Assembly: GCA_030044455.1 (NCBI GenBank) | Contig: JASHVU010000339.1 | Span: 1 to 21,999, forward strand | From: Acidobacteriaceae bacterium | GTDB taxonomy: Bacteria; Acidobacteriota; Terriglobia; Terriglobales; Acidobacteriaceae | DNA length: 21,999 nt | Reading direction: 5' to 3' | Shown: positions 1 through 7,537 of the stretch, in pieces | Numbering within the stretch: the first letter of the stretch is position 1 | How the letters are laid out: every line of letters begins with the position of its first letter | Program-made: the position numbers and the translations under genes | The notes under the pieces: model-generated | The model's database searches: none | What the model was told of the DNA's origin: nothing | The model's input: the letters and a program-made list of their open reading frames with translations, nothing else

Positions 1-1742
1 GGAGCGCCTGGACCGTACCCAATCGTTCCGTTGCCAAGAAATGTCGAATAGACGAGGCCAGAGCCAGTCGGATTCAGCTCGGTCACGAAAGCGTCAGTAT
101 CGGCGCAGTACGGGGGCTGGGGAATGTACTGGGACAGGCAGGAGGTCTGCACGGCGCCGGTGGTGACGGGAAAATCAGTCGATCCGGTTGCACCCGCAAC
201 ATAGGCGTCGAAATTCGAATCTACAACGATCGAGCTGGCCTCATCATTTCCGCTCGATCCTCCCAGTAATGTCGAGTAATCCAGAGTGGTACCGTCCGCA
301 CTCAACTTGGTCACGGCGACTACCGCGGCGCAAACACCACCGGGACAGCTCAGGCTTGTTGCGTAAGCGCCCGGCGTTGTTGGATAGGAGTAGTTGGATT
401 GAGTCGTGGAAGCAACGTATGCGTTCCCATTCGTATCGACCGCAATCGGAGTGGGAACTTCGCTGCTCCTGATCTCGCCGATCTGCGCCGCATAATCCAT
501 CTGCGTTCCATCGGCGCTCAGCTTCACGATTGTCAAACCATTCAGAGGGTTTGAATAGGCGCCGGGAGTGGTGAAACTTTCCGCCAGATTCTGGGCGATG
601 TAGGCAGAGTTGTTTTGGTCAACAGCAATGCCCGCCAGCCCTGGAATTGTGGAGGTGCTGCCGGCCGCGAACAGCGAAGTGTATACAAGCTGCGAGCCGT
701 CCGGGCTGAGCTTGGTAACAAAGGTATCGCCCGTAGAAGAACCCCCGGGCCCATTTTGCGTGGGGAAGTCATAGCAGGTGGTATATCCCAGGACATACGC
801 TGCGCCGGTTGAATCGATGGCGATGGATCCGGCCCAGCTTACGCCGGTGCTTCCATTGAGGTAGGTTACGTAGTCGACGCTGGGGTCGATGACCAGCGGC
901 TGCGCATGATCGTAAGCGCCAAGCTGAAATCCGACTCGATGCGCCCCACGCAACACGAACTTGCCGGAGATCTCGCGCCGCGTCCCCGCAATCTGCTGAT
1001 AGATGACCGGCTTGCCCAGCGTGACTTCGTCTCCCGATTTGCCAACGCCGAGCACGATGTCACCTTCAGCGTCTGGGCGCAGCACGCGCCCTCCCGCGAA
1101 ATCGAACGCTATCTTCGCGGGGTCCGCACCGGGCGCCAGGTCAAAATCAAACTCCAGCCGCTGCGGGCTGCCGTGAAAGACCACATCGATGCCGGGATAG
1201 ATCTCGCGGTAGGCGACGCCGGCAAAGTTGGGAATGTCGGTACGCCAGGAGCCGCGGTCGCCCGAGGGAAAATAGTTCGTTTTGCCGGGAAGTTCGTTCT
1301 CGCCGGCGACCTCCGTGCGGGGATCCGCATGGTCGAAGCGCAGCCGCAGGACCGCCGGCTGCCGTGTGCCGTTGTCTGCACCGCGCTGACGCGACTGCAA
1401 TGCAAAGAGGGCTTCCTGATTCGTGAGAAAAAGCGTGTAGCCCGGACCCCGCGAGAGAAACTTCACGTGAGCATCGGTCTGGCCGCGGTTTTCTTCGAAG
1501 CTCAGCGGCAGCTTCCCGAATCTGTTTGCTGCTCGCATTCTGGCGGAGGGCCCGTTAGTTGCGCCGCCGCCGGGCGCAGAACTCGAGTCGCGCGTTGCGT
1601 CCGACTGCGCCTGCGCTGCGCGGCCGAGGACGAGCAGCAAGGCAACAATGGAGACCGAGAGCAGAGTGGCTCGCATGCCTCGGGAAGCCGGGGCCTGGGG
1701 TCCGGAACTCGCGTCACGAATTGGAAGAATCCGTCTGCGCAT
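1..1742 (-). CDS. SBBP-repeat secreted beta-propeller protein, C-terminus cut by window edge
   Basis: The minus-strand frame is open from an ATG at 1742 to the left edge, about 580 residues with no stop, so the C-terminus is missing. The start is chosen because AGAGG lies 9 bases upstream. An internal ATG at 1676 would put the hydrophobic segment at the very N-terminus and is the alternative. A Sec signal peptide ends near residue 46 (LLLVLGRAAQAQ). From about residue 74 comes the globular N-domain seen ahead of SBBP repeats (PLSFEENRGQTD, then YPGIDVVFHG). From about residue 295 to the edge, repeats of about 60 residues follow the pattern AYVxGxT..FPxTxGAy..FVTKLsxDGs.LvYSt.LGG, as in SBBP (PF06739) beta-propellers. 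Such proteins are common in Acidobacteriota; their substrate is unknown and an extracytoplasmic binding or structural role is inferred. It lies 52 bases downstream of the 263-residue secreted protein, so the two are probably co-transcribed. Confidence 0.85.
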   Translation of the reverse strand, partial: MRRRILPIRDASSGPQAPASRGMRATLLSVSIVALLLVLGRAAQAQSDATRDSSSAPGGGATNGPSARMRAANRFGKLPLSFEENRGQTDAHVKFLSRGPGYTLFLTNQEALFALQSRQRGADNGTRQPAVLRLRFDHADPRTEVAGENELPGKTNYFPSGDRGSWRTDIPNFAGVAYREIYPGIDVVFHGSPQRLEFDFDLAPGADPAKIAFDFAGGRVLRPDAEGDIVLGVGKSGDEVTLGKPVIYQQIAGTRREISGKFVLRGAHRVGFQLGAYDHAQPLVIDPSVDYVTYLNGSTGVSWAGSIAIDSTGAAYVLGYTTCYDFPTQNGPGGSSTGDTFVTKLSPDGSQLVYTSLFAAGSTSTIPGLAGIAVDQNNSAYIAQNLAESFTTPGAYSNPLNGLTIVKLSADGTQMDYAAQIGEIRSSEVPTPIAVDTNGNAYVASTTQSNYSYPTTPGAYATSLSCPGGVCAAVVAVTKLSADGTTLDYSTLLGGSSGNDEASSIVVDSNFDAYVAGATGSTDFPVTTGAVQTSCLSQYIPQPPYCADTDAFVTELNPTGSGLVYSTFLGNGTIGYGPGA

Positions 1743-1794
1743 CTCGCATCCTCTCGCACGGTCGAGGGGTATTCACTCAGGGAGCGCTCGCGGA

Positions 1795-2586
1795 TTACTG
1801 GAAGCTGATGGTGACGGTGACGGTGATCGTCTGCCCGTCGCTAAATGCAACCGCCGGCGAGATCAAGGTTCCAGTCAGGGGGTTCACACTGAATTGCTGC
1901 TGAAGGCATTCGGACTGCGTGATGCCATGCACGGTGCAAACAGACGAGTAGCTCTCAACCCCCCCGATTTTGCCGGACGCAGTGGCAACGACGCTTCCGC
2001 TCAAAACCACGGTACCGGCGCCCTGGCCATTCGCTACCACGCTGAGGGTCTGAAGGTCCATTGCACAGGGGGTACTCGCGCAGCCTATTTCGATAGCACC
2101 GCCAAATGCTGAACTAACGTCGCTGGTGATGGCAACCCCTTGCAAGGCGGCACCGCCCGTCTGGCTCACAATGCAGGAAGAGCCCTGTGTGGAACAGGGA
2201 ACAGGCAGCGCAATTGCGTATTGGCCAAGAACGGCGATTCCACCCAGAATTTGGGCGATGAACTGCGCCCCGCCGGGATTTTCCAGTTTGTTTTCGAACT
2301 CCCGGTGGCGCACCACAGTTCCATCCGGGTTCTTCACCTCGATGACCCAGTGGCCATGCACCTTGATCCCTTCCTGCGGGCCGCCCGCTGACTGGTGCGT
2401 GGCCGGAGAAGTTGTGGCCGGACGCAGCGCGGCCGCTGGTTTGGACGTGGTGGAATTCTGCGCGTTCGCCATGGGCGTGGCGAGGCCCAGCGCCGCCAAA
2501 GCGCAGGCGGCCGAAGTGGCGAATAGGATCTGTCGAGACGGGCGCACTTCACATAGGGATATAGGACGATGCGGGGCAAGTCGCAT
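1795..2586 (-). CDS. Unrecognised secreted protein, 263 aa, cysteine-containing, beta-rich
   Basis: I do not recognise a named family. The ATG at 2586 has AGGAG 6 bases upstream (2593-2597), which fixes the start. A long Sec signal peptide with a positively charged n-region and Ala/Leu core ends near residue 42 (PMANAQ). A Thr/Ala/Pro-rich linker follows (residues 44-70), then a segment KVHGHWVIEVKNPDG (about 75-89) leading into RHREFENKL. The rest is rich in Gly, Ser, Val and Thr, consistent with beta strands. Six cysteines follow the signal peptide in three sequence-close pairs (PCSTQGSSC, CASTPC, VCTVHGITQSEC), which could form disulfides outside the cytoplasm. It is the first gene of a probable two-gene unit with the SBBP-repeat protein. 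Gene reality is high; function is unknown. Confidence 0.8.
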   Translation of the reverse strand: MRLAPHRPISLCEVRPSRQILFATSAACALAALGLATPMANAQNSTTSKPAAALRPATTSPATHQSAGGPQEGIKVHGHWVIEVKNPDGTVVRHREFENKLENPGGAQFIAQILGGIAVLGQYAIALPVPCSTQGSSCIVSQTGGAALQGVAITSDVSSAFGGAIEIGCASTPCAMDLQTLSVVANGQGAGTVVLSGSVVATASGKIGGVESYSSVCTVHGITQSECLQQQFSVNPLTGTLISPAVAFSDGQTITVTVTISFQ

Positions 2587-2592
2587 GGCACA

Positions 2593-2597
2593 CTCCT
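2593..2597 (-). promoter_or_regulatory. Shine-Dalgarno AGGAG
   Basis: AGGAG on the minus strand, 6 bases before the ATG at 2586 of the secreted 263-residue protein. It decides that start. Confidence 0.75.
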
Positions 2598-2642
2598 GAA
2601 TCTCGGCGCAGGCATCAATGGCTATCGCGCCAATTGCCCGAA

Positions 2643-2671
2643 AACTTACTCAGCCGGAACCACGCGGTCAA
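2643..2671 (-). promoter_or_regulatory. Candidate sigma70-like promoter for the secreted-protein pair
   Basis: On the minus strand TTGACC (2666-2671) is followed after exactly 17 bases by TAAGTT (2643-2648), about 55 bases before the ATG at 2586. The -35 matches consensus at 5 of 6 positions, the -10 only at 3 of 6. Spacing and position relative to the gene are good. It lies in the divergent region shared with the winged-helix regulator, so that regulator or a neighbour could act here. No transcription data. Confidence 0.4.
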
Positions 2672-2821
2672 TAGACTGAAGCTGACTTCTTTCTGAACTC
2701 TTTCTGTACAGCCAGTTTGATGAATTTGCGGGATTTACCTGCAGGTTCGCGAAGCCGGAGGCTGCAATCTGTGGTATCGTGTGACCACTCCCGGTTCCTC
2801 TTCCGGAATCGCCCGCAGCTT

Positions 2822-5254
2822 ATGGCGACCACACCGCTTCAGTCCGGTTACCGTTTCGGTCCCTTCACGCTCGAACTGCGCTCCGGCGAACTGACAAAGA
2901 ATGGCCGGCGCATCCGCCTCCAGGAAAAGCCCCGCAGTCTTCTGATTGCCCTGGCTGAGCGTCCCAGCGAGGTGATAACCCGTGCCGAATTGCACGAGCG
3001 CCTTTGGCCCGGCGACACCTTCGTCGAATTCGAAGATGGCCTGAATACCGCGATGCGCAAGTTGCGCGAGGCGCTGGAAGACGACCCCCAGTCGCCGTGC
3101 TATATCGAAACGGTGCGCGGGCGCGGCTACCGCTTCCTCATACCGGTGGAGAGCATTCGCGAAGAAAACGGAATCCAGACGACAGCGCTTGCGGCAGCGC
3201 AAGATCAGGTTCCTGCGGCACAGATACACCTTGTACCGCCGGGAAACGATCGGGACGATTCCACTGTTGCTCACCGGCCCGATCGCAAACGCCACTCCTT
3301 GCTCCTGATCATGGCCGCGGGACTGGTCATGTTCGCCGCGCTGGCCGTCGGCTTCTGGTACTGGTTCACCTATGCTCGGCCTGTGCACGCTTTCGCGGGA
3401 CAACCCACGCTGCTTGTGGCGGACTTCGACAATCAGACCGGCAATCCTCGCTTTGACTATGCGCTCAAAACTGCGCTGAACGTCAGCCTGCAGCAGTCGC
3501 ACCGGATCGCCATTTACTCCAGTCTGCAAACCGCCAGCGCGCTGCGGCTGATGACGCATAACGACACGGACCGGGTAACCGCAACCATCGGCGGGGAAAT
3601 CTGCCGGCGCCAGGGCATTCACATTCTTGTTGTCCCGGGCATTACTCGTACCGGCAGCACATACCTGGTTACCGCGCAGCTCATCGACCCAGACACGGGC
3701 GCGGTGGTCCGCTCTTATCTGCATCGGAGCGAAGGCGAGGATCACATCCTCACGGCCCTCGACTCTATCGCAACGAATCTGCGCCGCGACCTCGGCGAGT
3801 CGCGTCTTCAGATTTATCGCTCGCATCAGCCGCTGCCGCAGGTCACCACTGCTTCCCTCGAGGCGCTCCAGGACTATGCGGATGGCAGCCAGGCGTTCTC
3901 CAGCGGACATGCGGCAGGGGCGGTGCATCTCTATCGAGCGGCCATCGCCAAGGACCCCGATTTTGCCATGGCGCATGCGGCCCTCGGTTATACGCTGTGC
4001 AGCTTCTATTTCAACGATCCAACGCGGGGCGAGGCGGAATTTCAAAGAGCACTGGCTCTTTCGTCGCGGGTTACCGGCCGAGAACTTGAGCTGATTCGGG
4101 CGCGCTACGCCGAGAGCCAGGGACGAGTCGAGGATGCCCTGCACCTGTACCAGGAATACCTGCGCCAGTATCCAAACGATGCAGCGATGGAGGTCGCGTA
4201 TGCGCGTATGTTGCACATGCACTCTCACTTTGCGGAGGCCATCGCCGCCGATCAGCAGGCCCTTCGCCTGGATGCGAACGATGCAGGTATTCACGTAGAT
4301 CTGGCCGAGGCCTACGGCGACGCCGCGCAGCTGCCGGCTGCGATCGGTGAATTCCAGAAGGCCGTCGCTCTCGACCCGCACGTGCTCTCAACCGGCAATC
4401 TGACCCGCGAATACGGCTTCCTGCTGGTGCGGGACGGTGAGGACGATAAGGCCGAACAGATCTTCAACGCTGCCCTGTCAACGCCCGCTACCTATGCCGA
4501 CGCGGAACGCTCCCTCGCCTTTCTCGACCTCTACCACGGGCGCTACGCGAGCGCGCGTCAACATCTGATGCTCGCTCTGCCTGTCTCCATGCAACAGTTT
4601 TCAGTGGCCCGAATCCGCTACATGCTTGCGGTGGTCGCCAACGGCCAAGGCCGCCGAAGCGAGCAAATTGCTCAACTGGACCGCATCGTCGCCGACTTCG
4701 ACAAGGTAGGGCAGAAAGTGTTGTACGGCGCGCTGGTTGGACAGGCTTATGCCCGCGCCGGCGATGCGGTGAAGGCCCGAAACCTGCTGAGGCGAATCGA
4801 TCCGCTGCTCAATTCGCAGAATGATGAACAGGTGGCGTTCTTCCATATGCTCGAAGCGGAAATCGCGGCCGCTTTTGGAGGCGCGGCGTCTGCGGTCCAC
4901 CTGATGAAGCCTCCGGGACCCAATGACAACAACTCCGCAGCTACGCTCACATGCGAATCCCTGGCCTGGATGAACCAACGGGCCGGCAATCTGCCGGAAG
5001 CCATCCGCTGGTATGAGCAATTCCTGAACAAAGGAAACGACGGAGCGATAAGCTGGGAGCCCCAGCAGCGAATCTTCGACGCGTGGTTCGCGCTCGCCCA
5101 GGACTATGAGAGACAGGGAGACACGGTGAGGGCGAAGTTGGAGTTGGACAATCTCCTGACCCGCTGGAAGAATGCCGACCCCGGCCTTCCTCTGCTCAAG
5201 CAGGCACGACAATTGCAGGAAAGGCTCCTCCTCAATCAGCCAATTCCGAAGTGA
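2822..5254 (+). CDS. Transmembrane winged-helix transcriptional regulator with TPR sensor (ToxR/CadC-like)
   Basis: The 810-residue protein has an OmpR-type winged helix (Trans_reg_C) at residues 10-108. Visible landmarks are YRFGPFTLELRSGEL, ITRAELHERLWP, the recognition-helix region FEDGLNTAMRKLREAL and the closing GRGYRFLIPVE. After a linker comes one membrane helix at about 158-184, preceded by RPDRKR. A periplasmic segment near 196-300 follows (LLVADFDNQTGNPRFDYAL, resembling FlgO/CsgG-like modules found in such proteins), then tetratricopeptide repeats from about 325 to the end. The layout predicts DNA binding inside the cell driven by an envelope signal or protein partner. The frame is open further up (TTG 2717, ATG 2720). 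I prefer ATG 2822 because family members begin just before the winged helix, though no good Shine-Dalgarno precedes it. It is divergent from the secreted pair, a plausible target. There is no receiver domain and no catalytic domain. Confidence 0.88.
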   Translation: MATTPLQSGYRFGPFTLELRSGELTKNGRRIRLQEKPRSLLIALAERPSEVITRAELHERLWPGDTFVEFEDGLNTAMRKLREALEDDPQSPCYIETVRGRGYRFLIPVESIREENGIQTTALAAAQDQVPAAQIHLVPPGNDRDDSTVAHRPDRKRHSLLLIMAAGLVMFAALAVGFWYWFTYARPVHAFAGQPTLLVADFDNQTGNPRFDYALKTALNVSLQQSHRIAIYSSLQTASALRLMTHNDTDRVTATIGGEICRRQGIHILVVPGITRTGSTYLVTAQLIDPDTGAVVRSYLHRSEGEDHILTALDSIATNLRRDLGESRLQIYRSHQPLPQVTTASLEALQDYADGSQAFSSGHAAGAVHLYRAAIAKDPDFAMAHAALGYTLCSFYFNDPTRGEAEFQRALALSSRVTGRELELIRARYAESQGRVEDALHLYQEYLRQYPNDAAMEVAYARMLHMHSHFAEAIAADQQALRLDANDAGIHVDLAEAYGDAAQLPAAIGEFQKAVALDPHVLSTGNLTREYGFLLVRDGEDDKAEQIFNAALSTPATYADAERSLAFLDLYHGRYASARQHLMLALPVSMQQFSVARIRYMLAVVANGQGRRSEQIAQLDRIVADFDKVGQKVLYGALVGQAYARAGDAVKARNLLRRIDPLLNSQNDEQVAFFHMLEAEIAAAFGGAASAVHLMKPPGPNDNNSAATLTCESLAWMNQRAGNLPEAIRWYEQFLNKGNDGAISWEPQQRIFDAWFALAQDYERQGDTVRAKLELDNLLTRWKNADPGLPLLKQARQLQERLLLNQPIPK

Positions 5255-5280
5255 TCACTGTCTGTCTCAAAGGTTGATTT

Positions 5281-5310
5281 TTGTTTCCTAACTTATACTT
5301 TCAGAAACAA
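5281..5310. repeat. AT-rich inverted repeat after the winged-helix regulator gene
   Basis: TTGTTTC (5281-5287) and GAAACAA (5304-5310) are perfect 7-base inverted arms with a 16-base loop, 27 bases after the stop at 5254. No T-run follows in either direction, so it is not a textbook terminator. It could be a weak transcript end or an operator. The rest of the 240-base convergent gap 5255-5494 shows nothing I can name. Confidence 0.3.
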
Positions 5311-5494
5311 TCTCCTCCATGAGTGACTCGCCCTGCTCTCAGCAATCGAGAGGAGATCGGCTACAGCGGTTCCTCAGTGAACGTGTCCCGAAGTCGGAGC
5401 GGCCAAGTGGATTTTTCCTTAAGAGATCCACTGTGCACTGACGCTGGAAACGGCTACAACAACCGTGGAATCGCCCTAAAGGCGCAGGCATGGC

Positions 5495-6265
5495 TCAGGC
5501 GGAGTTGCGATCGAGCATTCGGTCAAGGGCCGCGCGATAACGCCGGCTCATCTTCAACTCGGTTCCATCGCGCAGCAATACACCGCAGTCGCTTCCCATC
5601 ATGGGAGTGACTTCGCACACTTCGTGGATGTTGACGATAGTTGACCGGTGAATGCGGACAAAGAGTGAAGCATCCAGGCGGTCTTGAATGCTGGCCATGG
5701 TCTCTCTGACAAAATGGGCGCCCCGGCGCAGATGCAGGCGCACGTAGTCCCTCTCGGCTTCAATCCATCGGAGTTCAGAGCAACGCACAAAAACGAGCCG
5801 TCCGCCGGATCTGACAATGAGCAGATCGGAGGCGGCGCGGCCCGAGTCGCGAGCCGGCGTTGCCGTGCCGATCATTCCATCGCGAGATCCGCGGGCGAGC
5901 TCGAGTTTAACCCGTGCCAGAACACTGGCAAAGCGCGCCCGAGTGAAGGGCTTAAGCAGGTAGTCGAATGCGCACGCTTCGAAAGCTGAAACCGCGTAAT
6001 CGCGATGGGCCGTGACAAAGATCGTAACCGGACGCCACTGCAGCGAACCCAGAACTTCGAGTCCGCTTCCTTCGGGCATTTCGATGTCAAGAAAAATCAA
6101 GTCCGGTTTCAAACGATGGATTGCGCCAATTGCCTTGGCGCCATCGTCGCACTCGCCCACGATTTGAACATCGGGATCGTCTTCGAGCAAAGAGCGTAGC
6201 CGAATCCGGGCCGGAGGCTCGTCGTCTACGATCAGAGTGCGAATTGTGAGCGGGGCAGGTTCCAT
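5495..6265 (-). CDS. LytTR-family response regulator
   Basis: The 256-residue protein has an N-terminal receiver: acidic pocket D14/D15 in LIVDDE, phospho-acceptor D60 in DLIFLDIEMP, T85 and K105 in LLKPF. The C-terminal LytTR DNA-binding domain runs from about 147 to 250, with the characteristic IEAERDYVRLH and FVRIHRSTIVNI segments. LytTR domains bind direct repeats through beta strands rather than a helix-turn-helix. The ATG at 6265 lies 5 bases after the stop of the upstream sensor kinase gene, so the two form one transcription unit and almost certainly a cognate pair. The gene converges on the winged-helix/TPR gene at its 3' end. All key receiver residues are present, so phosphorylation should be functional. 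Targets are not visible; the adjacent Oar-like receptor gene is one possibility by position only. Confidence 0.93.
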   Translation of the reverse strand: MEPAPLTIRTLIVDDEPPARIRLRSLLEDDPDVQIVGECDDGAKAIGAIHRLKPDLIFLDIEMPEGSGLEVLGSLQWRPVTIFVTAHRDYAVSAFEACAFDYLLKPFTRARFASVLARVKLELARGSRDGMIGTATPARDSGRAASDLLIVRSGGRLVFVRCSELRWIEAERDYVRLHLRRGAHFVRETMASIQDRLDASLFVRIHRSTIVNIHEVCEVTPMMGSDCGVLLRDGTELKMSRRYRAALDRMLDRNSA

Positions 6266-6270
6266 TTCGT

Positions 6271-7386
6271 TTAGTGCAACTCCTCGTTCCGGCCCACAAA
6301 CGGGAAAACAGCTTCCACTGCAAAACCTTCTTTCGTGTCTTCGACTTTCAACATCGCCTGCTCCCCGTAAAGCCTGCGTAACCGGGCACGCGAGTTTCTC
6401 AAACCGATCCCGGACCCATTGGTCGAATGTCCTGAGGACCCCGGCCCATTATCCGCAACGCATAGTCGAAGATTCTCCCCTCGACGAGCGGCCTCAATCC
6501 GCAGCAGGCCTCCCGCTGTTCGCTTGGATAAACCATGATGGAATGCGTTTTCAATCAGCGGTTGCAGAATCAGATGCGGCACATAAGCATCCAGAGTTTC
6601 AGGATCGACCTGCGTTTCTACCGTAAACCGGTTTCCAAAGCGCACCTGTTGAATCTCGATATACAACTGAAGCGCGCGCAACTCTTCTTTGAGAAGCACG
6701 CTTTGTGCATCTCCGCTATCGAGGCTTAGCCGCAAGAGGCTGCTGAGGTTGCCGATCATGTCATCTGCGGCCTTGGGATTGGTGTGAATGAAGCCGGAAA
6801 TTGCATTGAGAGCATTAAATAGAAAATGCGGACGCAGCTGCTGTTTGAGCGTTTGCAACTGTGCGCGCACCAGCTCATTCTCCAGCTCGGCGGCATGGAC
6901 GCGCGCGTCCTTCATGTCGAGGTAGTATTGCAACCCGTAAACGATTCCCACGATGGTCCAATACATCCACAGGTTCCACTGGAACCCTTGCAGCAGATTG
7001 ATCTCGATAAACTTCCACGATGGCCGGGAAATGCTGGCGAGATCGGGCCGCAACGACGCCGGAAGAATCATCCAGCCAGCCGCATCGAGCACCATGACAG
7101 TGACCGCGCAAATCAGATGAGCGGAGATCCAAAGAGTCCGGGAAGGAACGAAGCGCCTCACAAACTGAATAAAGACCAGAATTCCGGGTGTGAAGGCGAT
7201 CCAAAGCCCAAAGGAGGCCAGAGGGAACGCCGCAATTTCCCAGAACCCCGGCCTCGCACCTCCAAGGATTGAATCGACGTAGTTGTTCAGTCCGAGAAGG
7301 ACGAGAAACAATACCCAGACACTTATCACCAGCGCGCATTGGCGCCCTACATTCCAGCCTGAAGGCGTACTCGATGGGTTGTTCAT
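6271..7386 (-). CDS. LytS-type membrane sensor histidine kinase
   Basis: The 371-residue kinase starts with four likely membrane helices (about residues 16-35, 48-76, 85-110 and 136-155), then a short coiled segment and the His_kinase domain (PF06580). Phospho-acceptor H187 sits in LRPHFLFNALN. The ATPase part has the N box PLIENAFHHG (N280), ADNGPG (from 311) and GSGIGLRNSRARL (from 324). No large periplasmic sensor domain is present, so the signal is presumably sensed in or near the membrane. It is the first gene of a two-gene operon with the LytTR regulator 5 bases downstream. The ATG at 7386 has no clear Shine-Dalgarno, but membrane topology begins directly after it and no better start is seen. 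The upstream Oar gene is separated by a terminator-like hairpin, so this pair probably has its own promoter. Confidence 0.93.
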   Translation of the reverse strand: MNNPSSTPSGWNVGRQCALVISVWVLFLVLLGLNNYVDSILGGARPGFWEIAAFPLASFGLWIAFTPGILVFIQFVRRFVPSRTLWISAHLICAVTVMVLDAAGWMILPASLRPDLASISRPSWKFIEINLLQGFQWNLWMYWTIVGIVYGLQYYLDMKDARVHAAELENELVRAQLQTLKQQLRPHFLFNALNAISGFIHTNPKAADDMIGNLSSLLRLSLDSGDAQSVLLKEELRALQLYIEIQQVRFGNRFTVETQVDPETLDAYVPHLILQPLIENAFHHGLSKRTAGGLLRIEAARRGENLRLCVADNGPGSSGHSTNGSGIGLRNSRARLRRLYGEQAMLKVEDTKEGFAVEAVFPFVGRNEELH

Positions 7387-7487
7387 AAGTGCCGGCGAAG
7401 GGTGGCGGGGAAACCGATTAACAGTCTACTCCGATCTAAGATACTCCGATTCGAGCAGCCTCTCTGAACCCGCAAGTGGCGCTCGAA

Positions 7488-7517
7488 GAAAAGACGGCGA
7501 CGAATCGCCGCCTTTTC
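7488..7517. terminator. Rho-independent terminator after the Oar-like gene
   Basis: The stem AAGACGGCGA / TCGCCGCCTT closes a CGAA tetraloop (7501-7504) with one A-C mismatch at 7494/7511. It is flanked by GAAAA on the left and TTTTC on the right. On the minus strand it lies 20 bases after the stop at 7538 and is followed by a short T-run, as expected for terminating the receptor gene. Confidence 0.65.
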
Positions 7518-7537
7518 GAGTTTGATTTGCGTCGGGA

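Noticed and set aside
906..1808. Plus-strand open frame of 300 codons
   Set aside because: It is antisense to the SBBP-repeat gene, whose signal peptide and repeat motifs are evident; its translation is Arg/Ala-rich and without domains.
2735..4381. Long minus-strand open frame of 548 codons inside the winged-helix/TPR gene
   Set aside because: The opposite strand encodes clear winged-helix and TPR domains. The antisense product has no recognisable domain and reflects codon bias in GC-rich DNA.
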